From positions 1 through 43,310 of the forward strand of contig CANMOP010000017.1 of the NCBI GenBank assembly GCA_947499615.1: DNA of 43,310 nucleotides, read 5' to 3'. Under the pieces are notes generated by a model, which worked only from the letters and a program-made list of their open reading frames with translations, did no database searches and was not told the origin of the DNA. Below, piece by piece: positions 16,262 to 23,799 of the stretch. Each line of letters opens with the position of its first letter. The stretch's first letter is position 1. Position numbers and translations under genes: made by a program. Source of the stretch: RH-chloro-G1 sp003670575 (GTDB lineage Bacteria; Chloroflexota; Dehalococcoidia; UBA2979).

Positions 16262-16546
16262 TTAGCTGCGGCGCGAGGCGAGCACGCGACCGCCGACAAC
16301 CACACCGGCCGTCAGGACGACCAGCAGGGCGGCGACGCCGGCAGTGCCAGCCTGGCCAGCGAAGCCGGCGTTGCCGGTCTTCGGGGCGGCCGGGGTGGCA
16401 GCCTTCGGGGCAGCCGTGGCAGTCGCCTGCGCGACAACCTTGGTGCTGTTGACATCGGTGCCAACGCTGTACGCGAACAGCGCAGCCGGCGCGAGCGCCG
16501 CGATGAGGCCAACGAGAACCGCGGCCATGGTCTTACGAATCGACAA
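16262..16546 (-). CDS. Small secreted protein with the same PKTGNAG anchor tail
   Basis: This 94-residue protein has a signal peptide (MAAVLVGLIAALAPAALFA) and about 20 residues of mature sequence (YSVGTDVNSTKVVAQATA). The tail is AAPKTGNAG, a Gly/Ala stretch, a membrane helix (VAALLVVLTAGVVVGGRVL) and ASRRS. The start is TTG at 16546, supported by the strong GGAGG seven bases upstream; an ATG six codons in is the alternative. Almost nothing remains of the mature protein after signal and tail are removed, so it may be a minimal surface peptide or a remnant of a larger paralogue. I do not recognise a family. Confidence 0.75.
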   Translation of the reverse strand: MSIRKTMAAVLVGLIAALAPAALFAYSVGTDVNSTKVVAQATATAAPKAATPAAPKTGNAGFAGQAGTAGVAALLVVLTAGVVVGGRVLASRRS

Positions 16547-16794
16547 CTTATTTCCTCCTACTCAGAGTCTAGGTGATAGCCAGCCTGCAAGCCGACCTCG
16601 GAATACTACAACACAGTTCGCCTATGGGGGCAGGTCTCTTTCCCCGCATTTTTCGGGCCAATATGTCACAGTTATGTCGCTTACAGCGCCGCTCACGGCT
16701 GCGCGCCAGCGCCTCCATGTCGCCCATCGCAACAGGAACGCAATGTTTCCGAGGCGAAATGGCCGTCCATGCGGTCAGATTCAGCCTGCGCCGG

Positions 16795-16822
16795 TTGAGT
16801 GCATCTAGCGCCGTGCTACTAT
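16795..16822 (+). promoter_or_regulatory. Sigma-70-like promoter for sucCD
   Basis: TTGAGT and TACTAT are separated by 16 bases, giving a predicted start near 16829 and a 5' leader of about 55 bases before sucC. It lies in the 337-bp divergent region 16547-16883, which otherwise shows no gene I can support; the small open frames there lack family pattern. Confidence 0.55.
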
Positions 16823-16883
16823 CGCGCGGGCCTGCGGCATCCACATTCCGCCGTACGGTTGGCACGCGTCACCAGGGGGCGAA

Positions 16884-18044
16884 ATGAAACTGCACGAATA
16901 TCAAGCGAAAGAACTGCTGGCTCGCTACGGCGTCCCCGTCCCCGCCAGCCAGGTCGCACGCACGCCGGAAGAGGCGCAGCGCGCCGCCGAGGCGCTGGGC
17001 GGCAAGGTGGTCGTCAAGGCGCAGGTGCACGCGGGTGGCCGCGGCAAGGCCGGCGGCGTGAAGCTCTGCGCGACTCCCGCCGAGGCCCGCGCGGCCGCAG
17101 AGGCGCTGCTGGGCACCCGCCTGGTGACCGGCCAGAGTGGCCCCGGTGGCCAGCCGATCAATGAGGTGTTGGTGGAGGAAGCGGTCGACATCGCCCGCGA
17201 GCTCTACCTCGGCATCGTCATCGACAACTCCGCGGGAATGCCCCTCGTGATCTGCTCCGCCGCCGGCGGTATGGAGATCGAGGAGGTCGCGGAGCACAGC
17301 CCGGACCAGATCCATCGCCAGCTCATTGACCCGACAGTGGGGTTCCAAGGCTACCAGGCGCGTGCGCTGGCCTTCGCAACCGGACTGGAGGGTGACCTCA
17401 ACCGCCCGGCGGTCGCACTGATCACGGCGCTCGCCAAGGCGTTTGTCGAGTGCGACGGCACGCTGGCGGAGATCAACCCGTTGGTCGTGACGACGGACGG
17501 TCGGCTGCTCGCCGCCGACGCAAAATTCTCCGTCGACGACAACGCCGACTACCGCCACGCGGATCTCTTCAAACTGCAGGACAAGACGCAGGACGACGCG
17601 CTGGAGGTCGAGGCCAAGGACTCCGGCATCGAGAACTACGTGAAGTTGGACGGGAACATCGGCTGCCTCGTCAACGGCGCGGGCCTCGCGATGGCGACGA
17701 TGGACGCGATTCAGTTCGAGGGCGGGATGCCCGCGAACTTCCTCGACATCGGCACGCAGAACGACCCGGCGGCCGTCGCCGCGGCGCTGAAGATCATCGG
17801 CGCCGACCCGAACGTGAAGGCCGTGCTCGTCAACATCTTCGGCGGCCTCGCACGCACCGATGTGATCGCGGAGGGCGTCGTGCAGGCCAAGCGCGGCGGA
17901 CTGCTTCCGCAGCCGACCGTGGTGCGACTGGCCGGCACCAACGTCGAAGCCGGCATGAAGATCCTCGATGACTCGGGCCTCGACCTGATTCGCGCCGACG
18001 GGTTCGCCGAGGCCGCGAGCAAGGTCGTCCAGGCCGCAGGCTAG
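16884..18044 (+). CDS. sucC: Succinate-CoA ligase (ADP-forming) beta subunit
   Basis: This 386-residue subunit carries an N-terminal ATP-grasp domain (MKLHEYQAKELLARYGVPVP; VVKAQVHAGGRGKAGGVK; EINPLVVTTDGRLLAADAK). The C-terminal ligase-CoA domain includes GNIGCLVNGAGLAMATMD and FLDIGTQNDP. With SucD it makes succinate from succinyl-CoA with ATP formation in the citric acid cycle. Relatives usually have FLDVGGGA where this has FLDIGTQND, a small variation in the CoA-domain loop. GGGGG precedes the ATG. sucD follows 35 bp downstream. Confidence 0.97.
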   Translation: MKLHEYQAKELLARYGVPVPASQVARTPEEAQRAAEALGGKVVVKAQVHAGGRGKAGGVKLCATPAEARAAAEALLGTRLVTGQSGPGGQPINEVLVEEAVDIARELYLGIVIDNSAGMPLVICSAAGGMEIEEVAEHSPDQIHRQLIDPTVGFQGYQARALAFATGLEGDLNRPAVALITALAKAFVECDGTLAEINPLVVTTDGRLLAADAKFSVDDNADYRHADLFKLQDKTQDDALEVEAKDSGIENYVKLDGNIGCLVNGAGLAMATMDAIQFEGGMPANFLDIGTQNDPAAVAAALKIIGADPNVKAVLVNIFGGLARTDVIAEGVVQAKRGGLLPQPTVVRLAGTNVEAGMKILDDSGLDLIRADGFAEAASKVVQAAG

Positions 18045-18079
18045 CACTAGCAGCACTATCACCCGGAAGGGGAAACACG

Positions 18080-18961
18080 ATGGGCGTACTTCTCGACGAG
18101 AACACACGAGTCGTCATCCAGGGCTTCGGCGGCGCGGGCCAGCGCGAGGCGCGTAACTCGCTGGACTACGGCACGAAGGTCGTAGCAGGCGTCACGCCGG
18201 GCCGCGGCGGCCAGTTGATCGAGGGCGTGCCGATCCGCAACACCGTGCGCCAGGCAGTCGACGAGTTCGGCGCGAACGTCTCGCTGATCTTCGTGCCCGC
18301 ACCGTTCGCAGCGGACGCGATCATCGAGGCGGCCGACGCTGGCCTGGCCACGATCATCTGCATCACCGAGGGCATCGCGATCCGCGACATGGTGGGCGTG
18401 AAGCGCTACCTGCGCGGTTCCAGCTCACGGCTGATCGGCCCCAACTGCCCCGGCGTGATCACCGTAGCCTCGCACGCACGCGCGGGCATCATGCCCGTGG
18501 ACGTGTACATGCCCGGCAGCGTCGGCGTCATCTCGCGCTCCGGCACGCTGGTGTACGAGACCGTCGATCAGCTCACGCGCGCGGGCATCGGCCAGACCTC
18601 CAGCGTCGGCGTCGGCGGCGACCCGATCATCGGCACCACTCAGCGCGAGGCGCTCCAGCTGTTCGAGGAAGACCCGGACACCGCGGCGATCGTGCTCATC
18701 GGTGAGATCGGTGGCACCGCGGAGCAGGAGGCCGCCGACTACATCAAGCAGATGACCAAGCCGGTAGTCGCGTTCATCGCGGGTGCTACGGCGCCTCCCG
18801 GCCGTCGCATGGGCCACGCTGGCGCGATCATCGCGGGCAAGGCTGGCACCGCCCAGGCAAAGCAGAGCGCGCTCATGGCCGCCGGGGCCACGGTTGTGCA
18901 GTCCCCGTCGCAGATCGGTGCGACCATGCTGCAGGTGCTCAAGGAGCGCGGCCTGGCGTAG
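18080..18961 (+). CDS. sucD: Succinate-CoA ligase alpha subunit
   Basis: This 293-residue subunit has the CoA-binding Rossmann-like domain (VVIQGFGGAGQREARNSLDYGTKVVAGVTPG). The ligase domain has the catalytic His of GRRMGHAGAIIAG, which is phosphorylated during catalysis, and PNCPGVITV. Family members usually read GITGxxGxxH in the first loop; here it is GFGGAGQREA. GGAAGGGG lies before the ATG. It is co-transcribed with sucC and followed by a perfect terminator hairpin. Confidence 0.97.
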   Translation: MGVLLDENTRVVIQGFGGAGQREARNSLDYGTKVVAGVTPGRGGQLIEGVPIRNTVRQAVDEFGANVSLIFVPAPFAADAIIEAADAGLATIICITEGIAIRDMVGVKRYLRGSSSRLIGPNCPGVITVASHARAGIMPVDVYMPGSVGVISRSGTLVYETVDQLTRAGIGQTSSVGVGGDPIIGTTQREALQLFEEDPDTAAIVLIGEIGGTAEQEAADYIKQMTKPVVAFIAGATAPPGRRMGHAGAIIAGKAGTAQAKQSALMAAGATVVQSPSQIGATMLQVLKERGLA

Positions 18962-19003
18962 TCGCTTCGTCGTATCATCGCTTCGGCGAAGCACGACGAG
19001 ACA

Positions 19004-19035
19004 CAGAAGAGCCGCCCCGTGGGGCGGCTCTTCTG
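19004..19035 (+). terminator. Perfect hairpin terminator after sucD
   Basis: CAGAAGAGCCGCCC and GGGCGGCTCTTCTG form 14 perfect pairs around a CGTG loop, 43 bp after sucD. Because the stem itself has TTCT at its 3' end and CAGAAGA at its 5' end, it can act in both directions, also facing the convergent HU gene. Confidence 0.75.
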
Positions 19036-19130
19036 TTACCTACCAGTCGCGCCTACCGGCGGTCGCTGACGTGAGCGGTCCTCGCTCGAGATCAGGACTG
19101 CCCCGGATCAGGCCCGTCGATGGCCGACGT

Positions 19131-19433
19131 TTAGTACTTGATCTTCGGAGCTGGCGTCTGGCCGTTGACGACGCGCTTCAGCTCGGCGGCGGCGGTGAAC
19201 TTCGGCGCCTTCGAGGCGGCGACCTTCACGGCGGCACCGGTCTGCGGGTTGCGCGCGACGCGAGCCTTGCGCTGGGTCTGGCTGAACTTGCCCAGACCGG
19301 GGTAGGACACGTCGTCGCCCTTCCGGACTGCAGCCTGCACCAGGTCACGGAAGGTGCTCAGCACGGCCTCCACGTCCTTGTTCGTGGTGCCAGCGGCGTT
19401 CGCCACCGCGGCGATCAGGTCGCTCTTGTTCAT
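19131..19433 (-). CDS. hup: HU-family DNA-binding protein
   Basis: This 100-residue histone-like protein shows the HU/IHF pattern: MNKSDLIAAVANAAG, the DNA-wrapping arm VARNPQTGAAVKVAASKAPKF, and a final ELKRVVN. The Pro in RNPQTG is the residue that intercalates into DNA in this family. HU proteins bend and compact DNA and affect supercoiling. GGAGAAGGAG precedes the ATG. It diverges from the mini-antitoxin/Doc pair across about 200 bp. Confidence 0.95.
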   Translation of the reverse strand: MNKSDLIAAVANAAGTTNKDVEAVLSTFRDLVQAAVRKGDDVSYPGLGKFSQTQRKARVARNPQTGAAVKVAASKAPKFTAAAELKRVVNGQTPAPKIKY

Positions 19434-19642
19434 CGGGGATGCTCCTTCTCCGAGGTTCAGCGCCGCCGGTCGTCAAACCGTCCTCGCTATTGTTCATGCG
19501 CTGCGCTCTTTATTAGTAGCGCAATCGCCCATACTGAGCAAGGGGTTCACAAATAAATCGCAGCAATGCAGCGGCAAATCTGGCCTCGGACATCCTCCGG
19601 CGTGTATGCAACAATGGTTCCGCCTCGAACAGCAGGAGGCCG

Positions 19643-19765
19643 ATGTGGGAGAGACCGATGCCCGAGACGCCCAAGGCCTCGAAGGAACTGACCCCGTGGG
19701 AGAAGGCAGTGGAGATGGTGATCACGATCGATCGCGCAGCGTTGGAATTCCTGAAGGACAAGTGA
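19643..19765 (+). CDS. Putative 40-residue antitoxin of the Doc-like toxin
   Basis: A short open frame starts at ATG 19643 (AGGAGG three bases upstream; an alternative ATG lies at 19658 with GGGAGA upstream). It encodes a 40-residue acidic/basic peptide containing ELTPWEKAVEMVITIDRAAL and ending LKDK. Its stop overlaps the GTG of the Doc-like gene in GTGA (19762-19765), the usual sign of a coupled toxin-antitoxin pair. It is far shorter than Phd (about 73 residues) and has no visible DNA-binding domain, so it may be only an inhibitory helix. Family not recognised; function inferred from position. Confidence 0.55.
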   Translation: MWERPMPETPKASKELTPWEKAVEMVITIDRAALEFLKDK

Positions 19766-20466
19766 CGGGCGACCCGGCTTACGTCTGGCCGACGTTCGAA
19801 GACATCGAAGTCGGACTCGCCCGGCTGGCAAGTCGGCTCTACGGATCGCCGGAGCAGGCCTCCCCGTCATTCCGTATCGAGAGCCGTGCACTGCTCGAAT
19901 CCGCGCTCGGTCTGCCCCATCAGCCGTACTACGAGACCTTCGCCGAGAAACTCGCCGCGCTCGTGCGCTCCATCGCGTGCAACCACGCGCTGGCTGACGG
20001 CAACAAGCGGCTGGCGATGACCGTATTGCACTCGACGTTGGTGCTGAACGGTTATGTATGGCTCTGGTCGAGCGAGGATGCCGCGCATGCGATCCTCCGC
20101 GCCGCCAGCGGTGACAGCGACTTCCGGTGGCTCGCTGAATTCATCGAGCTTTTCACGGCACCGTCGACTCTCCCCTTGTCCACCTTCAGCCTCGATGAAC
20201 TCGTACGTGCCTGGCCACAGGCGGTCGAGCGAGGCTGGCACGAATCCGCGCCCGGCACCACGCAGAGGCGTCCCGTCAATGATCACCCCACGGACGGCCC
20301 GACATATCTACGGGAACGCCCGGCGGTATTCGTGGCAGATAGCGCGGTGCACCTCATTCGAGATGCCATCTCCTGTCTCGCACACGGCAAGGAACGAGAA
20401 GCGTCCGAACCCGTCCGTGGGGTACTCGCCGCTATGCGCCAGACCGTGCCTGCCGCGCCACCTTAG
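19762..20466 (+). CDS. Doc/Fic-family protein, putative toxin
   Basis: This 234-residue protein has a Doc-type Fic core. Residues 60-90 hold AALVRSIACNHALADGNKRLAMTVLH, where H75, D79, G80, N81, K82 and R83 match the Doc catalytic motif HPFxDGNKR; the Phe is replaced by Leu. Doc enzymes phosphorylate EF-Tu and stop translation; typical Fic AMPylators have GNGR instead. The Doc domain covers about residues 10-135, and about 100 extra C-terminal residues have no recognised domain. GTG at 19762 overlaps the mini-antitoxin gene by four bases, so the longer open frame upstream is rejected. Confidence 0.75.
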   Translation: MTGDPAYVWPTFEDIEVGLARLASRLYGSPEQASPSFRIESRALLESALGLPHQPYYETFAEKLAALVRSIACNHALADGNKRLAMTVLHSTLVLNGYVWLWSSEDAAHAILRAASGDSDFRWLAEFIELFTAPSTLPLSTFSLDELVRAWPQAVERGWHESAPGTTQRRPVNDHPTDGPTYLRERPAVFVADSAVHLIRDAISCLAHGKEREASEPVRGVLAAMRQTVPAAPP

Positions 20467-20515
20467 TACCCCCACCTTGCCTCGCGCCCTCCGTGCCCAT
20501 ACGATCGGCATCCGC

Positions 20516-20607
20516 GGAGGGGTCGCATAGTGGCCGAGTGCGGGCGCCTGCTAAGCGCTTATCGAGGGTTTCCTCGATCGTGGGTTCGAATCCCACCCCC
20601 TCCGCCA
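20516..20607 (+). tRNA. tRNA-Ser (GCU)
   Basis: The acceptor stem GGAGGGG (20516-20522) pairs perfectly with CCCCTCC (20597-20603), followed by discriminator G and an encoded CCA. The anticodon stem GGCGC/GCGCT holds the loop CTGCTAA with anticodon GCT at 20540-20542. A long variable arm (ATCGAGG GTTT CCTCGAT) marks a class II tRNA, and the T arm GTGGG TTCGAAT CCCAC is standard. It should read AGC/AGU serine codons. It ends 85 bp before miaB. A 7-bp inverted repeat, GGCGAGT/ACTCGCC (20621-20647), lies just after it. Confidence 0.93.
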
Positions 20608-20692
20608 CTCTGATCCACTAGGCGAGTCATCCGACGATTCACTCGCCGAGGCACCACCCGCCGCAACTTCCGGAACCGACGCAGGAGCACCG

Positions 20693-21997
20693 ATGCCCGC
20701 CTTCCACATCTGGACGCTCGGCTGCCAGATGAACGTCGCCGACTCCCTCAAGCTCGCCGCGGGCCTCGAACGCCTCGGCTGGAGCGAGGCTGCCGAGGAG
20801 TCGGGCGCCGACCTCGTCGTCATCAACACCTGCTCCGTCCGCCAACACGCCGAGGATCGCGCGTACGGCCGCATGCACGTCCTACGTCAGCGTCGCGAGG
20901 CGGGCGGGCAATTCCAGCTGGCGGTGATGGGCTGCATGGTGGGCCCCAAGACTGATGATCTTCGCCGCCGTTTCCCGATGGTCGATGTCTGGGCGCGTCC
21001 GCAGGAGTTCGAGCCGATCCTGACCGCCGCCGGCGTCGTGCGCGATGCGTCGGAAGGCGAGTTCTGGACCAAGACGTTCGCGACCCCCACCGGCCCGACC
21101 GCGTACGTGCCGGTGGTGCATGGCTGCGACAAGTTCTGCACCTACTGCATCGTCCCGCTGCGGCGCGGACGAGAGCGCTCCCGCCCCGTCGCCGAGGTGC
21201 TCGCGGAGATTCGGCATCTCGCCGCCAACGGCATCCGCGAGGTGACGCTGCTGGGCCAGACCGTGGAGGCGTACGGTCACGACCTCGATGGCGTGGACAC
21301 CGGCGCCGACCTTGCAACGCTGTTCGAGGGTATCGAACGCATCGATGGCATCGTGCGCACGCGCTTCCTCACCTCGTACCCGAAGGACATGACCGACCGC
21401 ATCATCGATGCCGTCGCCGACCTCCCGAAGGTCTGCGAGCACTTCAACATCCCCGTGCAGTCCGGCGACGACACGATGCTGGCGCGTATGCGCCGCGGCT
21501 ACACCGTCGCCGAGTACGAGGAGCGCGTGGATCGCATCCGCAGCCGCATGCCGAACGTCGCACTCGCGACCGATGTGATCGTCGGCGCACCGGGCGAGAC
21601 CGACGCAGAGTTCGGCAACACCGTCGCGCTGCTGGATCGCATCGGCTTCGACGTCATCCATGTCGCCGCATACTCGCCGCGCCCCGGCACCTTCGCGCAT
21701 CGCAACCAGCCGGACGACGTGCCTGCCGAGGTGAAGCGCGAACGGCTACAGATCATCGAGGCGCTACACGCCGACTCCGCTGCGCGTATCAACCGCCGCA
21801 CGCTTGGCCGCGATGTCGAGGTGCTGGTGGAGCGCGAACTCGAGGGGCGCTCCACCGGCCGCACGCGCGGCGGGCAACTGGTGCACTTCGATGGCGTTGG
21901 GCAGCTGGGCAGCCTTGTGCAGGTGCAAGTCGCCGAGGTGACGCCGTGGTCGCTGCACGGTCAACTCGCCTCGGACCTGCGGCTCGCGCTGCTGTAG
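20693..21997 (+). CDS. miaB: tRNA 2-methylthioadenosine synthase MiaB
   Basis: This 434-residue radical-SAM methylthiotransferase adds the 2-methylthio group to isopentenyl-A37 of tRNAs. The UPF0004 domain carries its three cluster cysteines in LGCQMN, NTCSV and GCMVG. The radical SAM motif is CDKFCTYC (C-x3-C-x2-C), and a C-terminal TRAM domain (GRDVEVLVERE, GQLVHFDG) binds tRNA. GCAGGAG precedes the ATG. MtaB and RimO are less likely because YSPRPGTFAH is the MiaB-type block. It follows tRNA-Ser directly; GCU-Ser is not a normal MiaB substrate, so the neighbourhood is probably not functional. Confidence 0.93.
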   Translation: MPAFHIWTLGCQMNVADSLKLAAGLERLGWSEAAEESGADLVVINTCSVRQHAEDRAYGRMHVLRQRREAGGQFQLAVMGCMVGPKTDDLRRRFPMVDVWARPQEFEPILTAAGVVRDASEGEFWTKTFATPTGPTAYVPVVHGCDKFCTYCIVPLRRGRERSRPVAEVLAEIRHLAANGIREVTLLGQTVEAYGHDLDGVDTGADLATLFEGIERIDGIVRTRFLTSYPKDMTDRIIDAVADLPKVCEHFNIPVQSGDDTMLARMRRGYTVAEYEERVDRIRSRMPNVALATDVIVGAPGETDAEFGNTVALLDRIGFDVIHVAAYSPRPGTFAHRNQPDDVPAEVKRERLQIIEALHADSAARINRRTLGRDVEVLVERELEGRSTGRTRGGQLVHFDGVGQLGSLVQVQVAEVTPWSLHGQLASDLRLALL

Positions 21998-22040
21998 CAC
22001 GCCGGCCCACCGGCACACGGTCGTCCGAGGCGGTACACCC

Positions 22041-22685
22041 ATGTCTGAGCAGCGCGAGCCGGTCACCGCAACGATTGTCGTGATCTTCGCGATCATCGAC
22101 GACGCGCTGCAGGTGTTGCTGGTGCATCGTAGTGCGCCGCCGGAGCAGGGCCTGTGGGCGCTGCCCGGCGGACGCTGGGACGGCTCCACCACCCTCGAGG
22201 AGGCTGCGGCCGCAAAGCTCATCGACGAGACCGGCGCGCGCGATCTCTATCTGGAGCAGCTGTTCACCGCATCCAACCTGGACGCTGTACAGGCTGGCGT
22301 GGCGGTAGCGTACTTCGCGCTTGTCGATGAGCAAGCAGTGCGACTGCGCACCTCACAGGAGTGGCCGCCCGCCTGGCATCGCGTCGATGCACTGCCGCCG
22401 CTGGCGTTTCGCAACAACGAGGTGATCGCACAGGCCGTGGCCCGCGTGCGCGCGAAACTCGACTACACGAACATCGCGTTCGGGCTGCTCCCGGAGCAGT
22501 TCACGTTGCGCGAACTCCAGTCGGCATACGAGGCGATCCTCGGCACCGCGCTGGACCGCCGCAACTTCCGCAAGCGGATGCTACAGACCGAAGTGATCGA
22601 GCCGACCGGCGAGGTGCGCCGCATGGGGGCGCACCGGCCGGCACAACTCTATCGCTTCACCAGTCGCGAGCCGGTCTTCCTCTAG
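22041..22685 (+). CDS. nrtR: NrtR-type Nudix-related transcriptional regulator of NAD synthesis
   Basis: This 214-residue protein has an N-terminal Nudix-like domain (residues about 8-145: LLVHRSAPPEQGLWALPGGRWDG). Its Nudix box is degenerate: in LEEAAAAKLIDETGA the catalytic R-E is K-L and the first E of EE is D. The C-terminal winged helix (FGLLPEQFTLRELQSAYEAILG, NFRKRML) is the NrtR signature. NrtR repressors bind operators near NAD genes and respond to ADP-ribose. nadA, nadB and nadC lie 2.4-6.6 kb downstream, which strengthens the call. A catalytic ADP-ribose hydrolase is unlikely given the box. Confidence 0.85.
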   Translation: MSEQREPVTATIVVIFAIIDDALQVLLVHRSAPPEQGLWALPGGRWDGSTTLEEAAAAKLIDETGARDLYLEQLFTASNLDAVQAGVAVAYFALVDEQAVRLRTSQEWPPAWHRVDALPPLAFRNNEVIAQAVARVRAKLDYTNIAFGLLPEQFTLRELQSAYEAILGTALDRRNFRKRMLQTEVIEPTGEVRRMGAHRPAQLYRFTSREPVFL

Positions 22686-22742
22686 ACTGCCCCGCCGCCG
22701 CGACGCGACGCCGAGGCGCGGTCGACCAGCCCCGCCCGGACG

Positions 22743-23048
22743 CTAGACCTTGGGCGCGTAGTTCGCCTCGTACGAGTGCTCCTCGTGCGAACCCAGCTCG
22801 ACGAGGTTATGCAGGTCGGCGCGGATCTTGAAGTCATCCGGCTGCTGCGCAGCGTGCGCCGCGTCCGCCGCCGACTCCCACACTGCGAGTCGACCGGTCA
22901 GCCCGGATCCACCCTCGCGCTGGATGCGATAGCCGACGAGGTAGCCGGGCTGCGACTCGTGCAGCAGCACCAGATCATCGAGCAGGTGGTGGACGGCCTC
23001 TTCGTCGCCGGACTTCGGCTTCATGAGCGAGAGACGGATGTACGACAT
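22743..23048 (-). CDS. Antibiotic-biosynthesis-monooxygenase-fold (ABM) small protein
   Basis: This 101-residue protein has the dimeric alpha/beta-barrel pattern: SYIRLSLMKPKSGDEEAVHHLLDDLVLLHESQPGYLVGYRIQ followed by GRLAVWESAADAAHAA. ABM-fold proteins include small monooxygenases and heme-degrading enzymes, but many have no known activity, and no catalytic residue can be named here. ATG at 23048 has GGGGG five bases upstream; the longer open frame to 23297 would run into the HEPN gene region and is rejected. It is convergent with nrtR. Confidence 0.7.
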   Translation of the reverse strand: MSYIRLSLMKPKSGDEEAVHHLLDDLVLLHESQPGYLVGYRIQREGGSGLTGRLAVWESAADAAHAAQQPDDFKIRADLHNLVELGSHEEHSYEANYAPKV

Positions 23049-23130
23049 GGAAACCCCCTTCAATCCCGCAGACGCGGTTCTGCGCACTTCATACTGCCAT
23101 GCCCCGCCTCGACGCGGGAGGGGCCGTTGG

Positions 23131-23799
23131 TCACGGGTTGTGGGGGCCGGGCGGGGTGCGATAGACCGATGCGAGGTAGCGACTCGCCTGCGCACAATCC
23201 TCAACTGCGTCCCGCACGTAAACGAGCATCTCGTCAACCGTATGCTGGAGTTCCACAAATTCAGATACGGGCGGGCACAAGTGCTGGCCGTGAGCAATCT
23301 CGTTCCGAGCCTTGACCAACCGTTGGTCGATGAGTTGTTCCTTCAGTTCAAAATAACTGAAGTCGACGCCGACACCAGCGAGGACGTCACGGAGAACGCT
23401 CGAACTCAGGTTCGACCGCATCGAGATGCTTTCGGGGAGGGCGGCCCGGGTAGCCGCCTGCTCGCGGACAAAGGCAGCGAAGTCAACATGGAGACTGATT
23501 GACGACGCCTCCGCGAGTTCGCCGATCTTGCGCTGGAAAGCGAGCCCCAGAAGACATGGCGCCAACTGGTCGTGTGTGAGGCGGAGGGATCGCACGTAAT
23601 TCAGGTAGTACTCGATCGCGCACCGGATGAAGCCTTCCCAGTGTGCGTATAGCAACGCGATGCCGCTCCTAACGAGAGCATCGCGCTTCGGTCCATCTGC
23701 TGCCTGGGCGTCAAGGCTGAGCGATGCCAGTTCCTTGCGACGCCAAGCGAGCTCCTCGTCAAGCCTTTCGTGAAGCTCCTCCTTCGTCCGTATCTTCAT
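23131..23799 (-). CDS. HEPN-domain nuclease-like protein (MAE_28990/MAE_18760 type)
   Basis: This 222-residue, mostly helical protein opens with KIRTKEELHERLDEELAWRRKEL and has ALLYAHWEGFIRCAIEYYL (residues about 49-67), the typical start of MAE_28990-type HEPN proteins. The catalytic RX4H motif of HEPN ribonucleases is present as R165-NEIA-H170 in KARNEIAHG. HEPN toxins cleave RNA. ATG at 23799 overlaps the stop of the DUF262 gene in ATGA (23796-23799), so the two are translated together. Base composition is slightly lower in GC than the nad genes. The toxin role and the target are inference. Confidence 0.8.
   Translation of the reverse strand: MKIRTKEELHERLDEELAWRRKELASLSLDAQAADGPKRDALVRSGIALLYAHWEGFIRCAIEYYLNYVRSLRLTHDQLAPCLLGLAFQRKIGELAEASSISLHVDFAAFVREQAATRAALPESISMRSNLSSSVLRDVLAGVGVDFSYFELKEQLIDQRLVKARNEIAHGQHLCPPVSEFVELQHTVDEMLVYVRDAVEDCAQASRYLASVYRTPPGPHNP

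Noticed and set aside
16869..18107. Minus-strand open frame opposite sucC
   Set aside because: Shadow; sucC has complete ATP-grasp and CoA-ligase blocks on the plus strand.
19354..19761. N-terminal extension of the Doc protein from an upstream Met
   Set aside because: It would overlap HU and the antitoxin frame, and the GTGA overlap at 19762 gives a better start.
20516..21997. Functional pairing of tRNA-Ser(GCU) with miaB
   Set aside because: MiaB acts on tRNAs reading codons that begin with U; this tRNA reads AGC/AGU, so adjacency is likely incidental.
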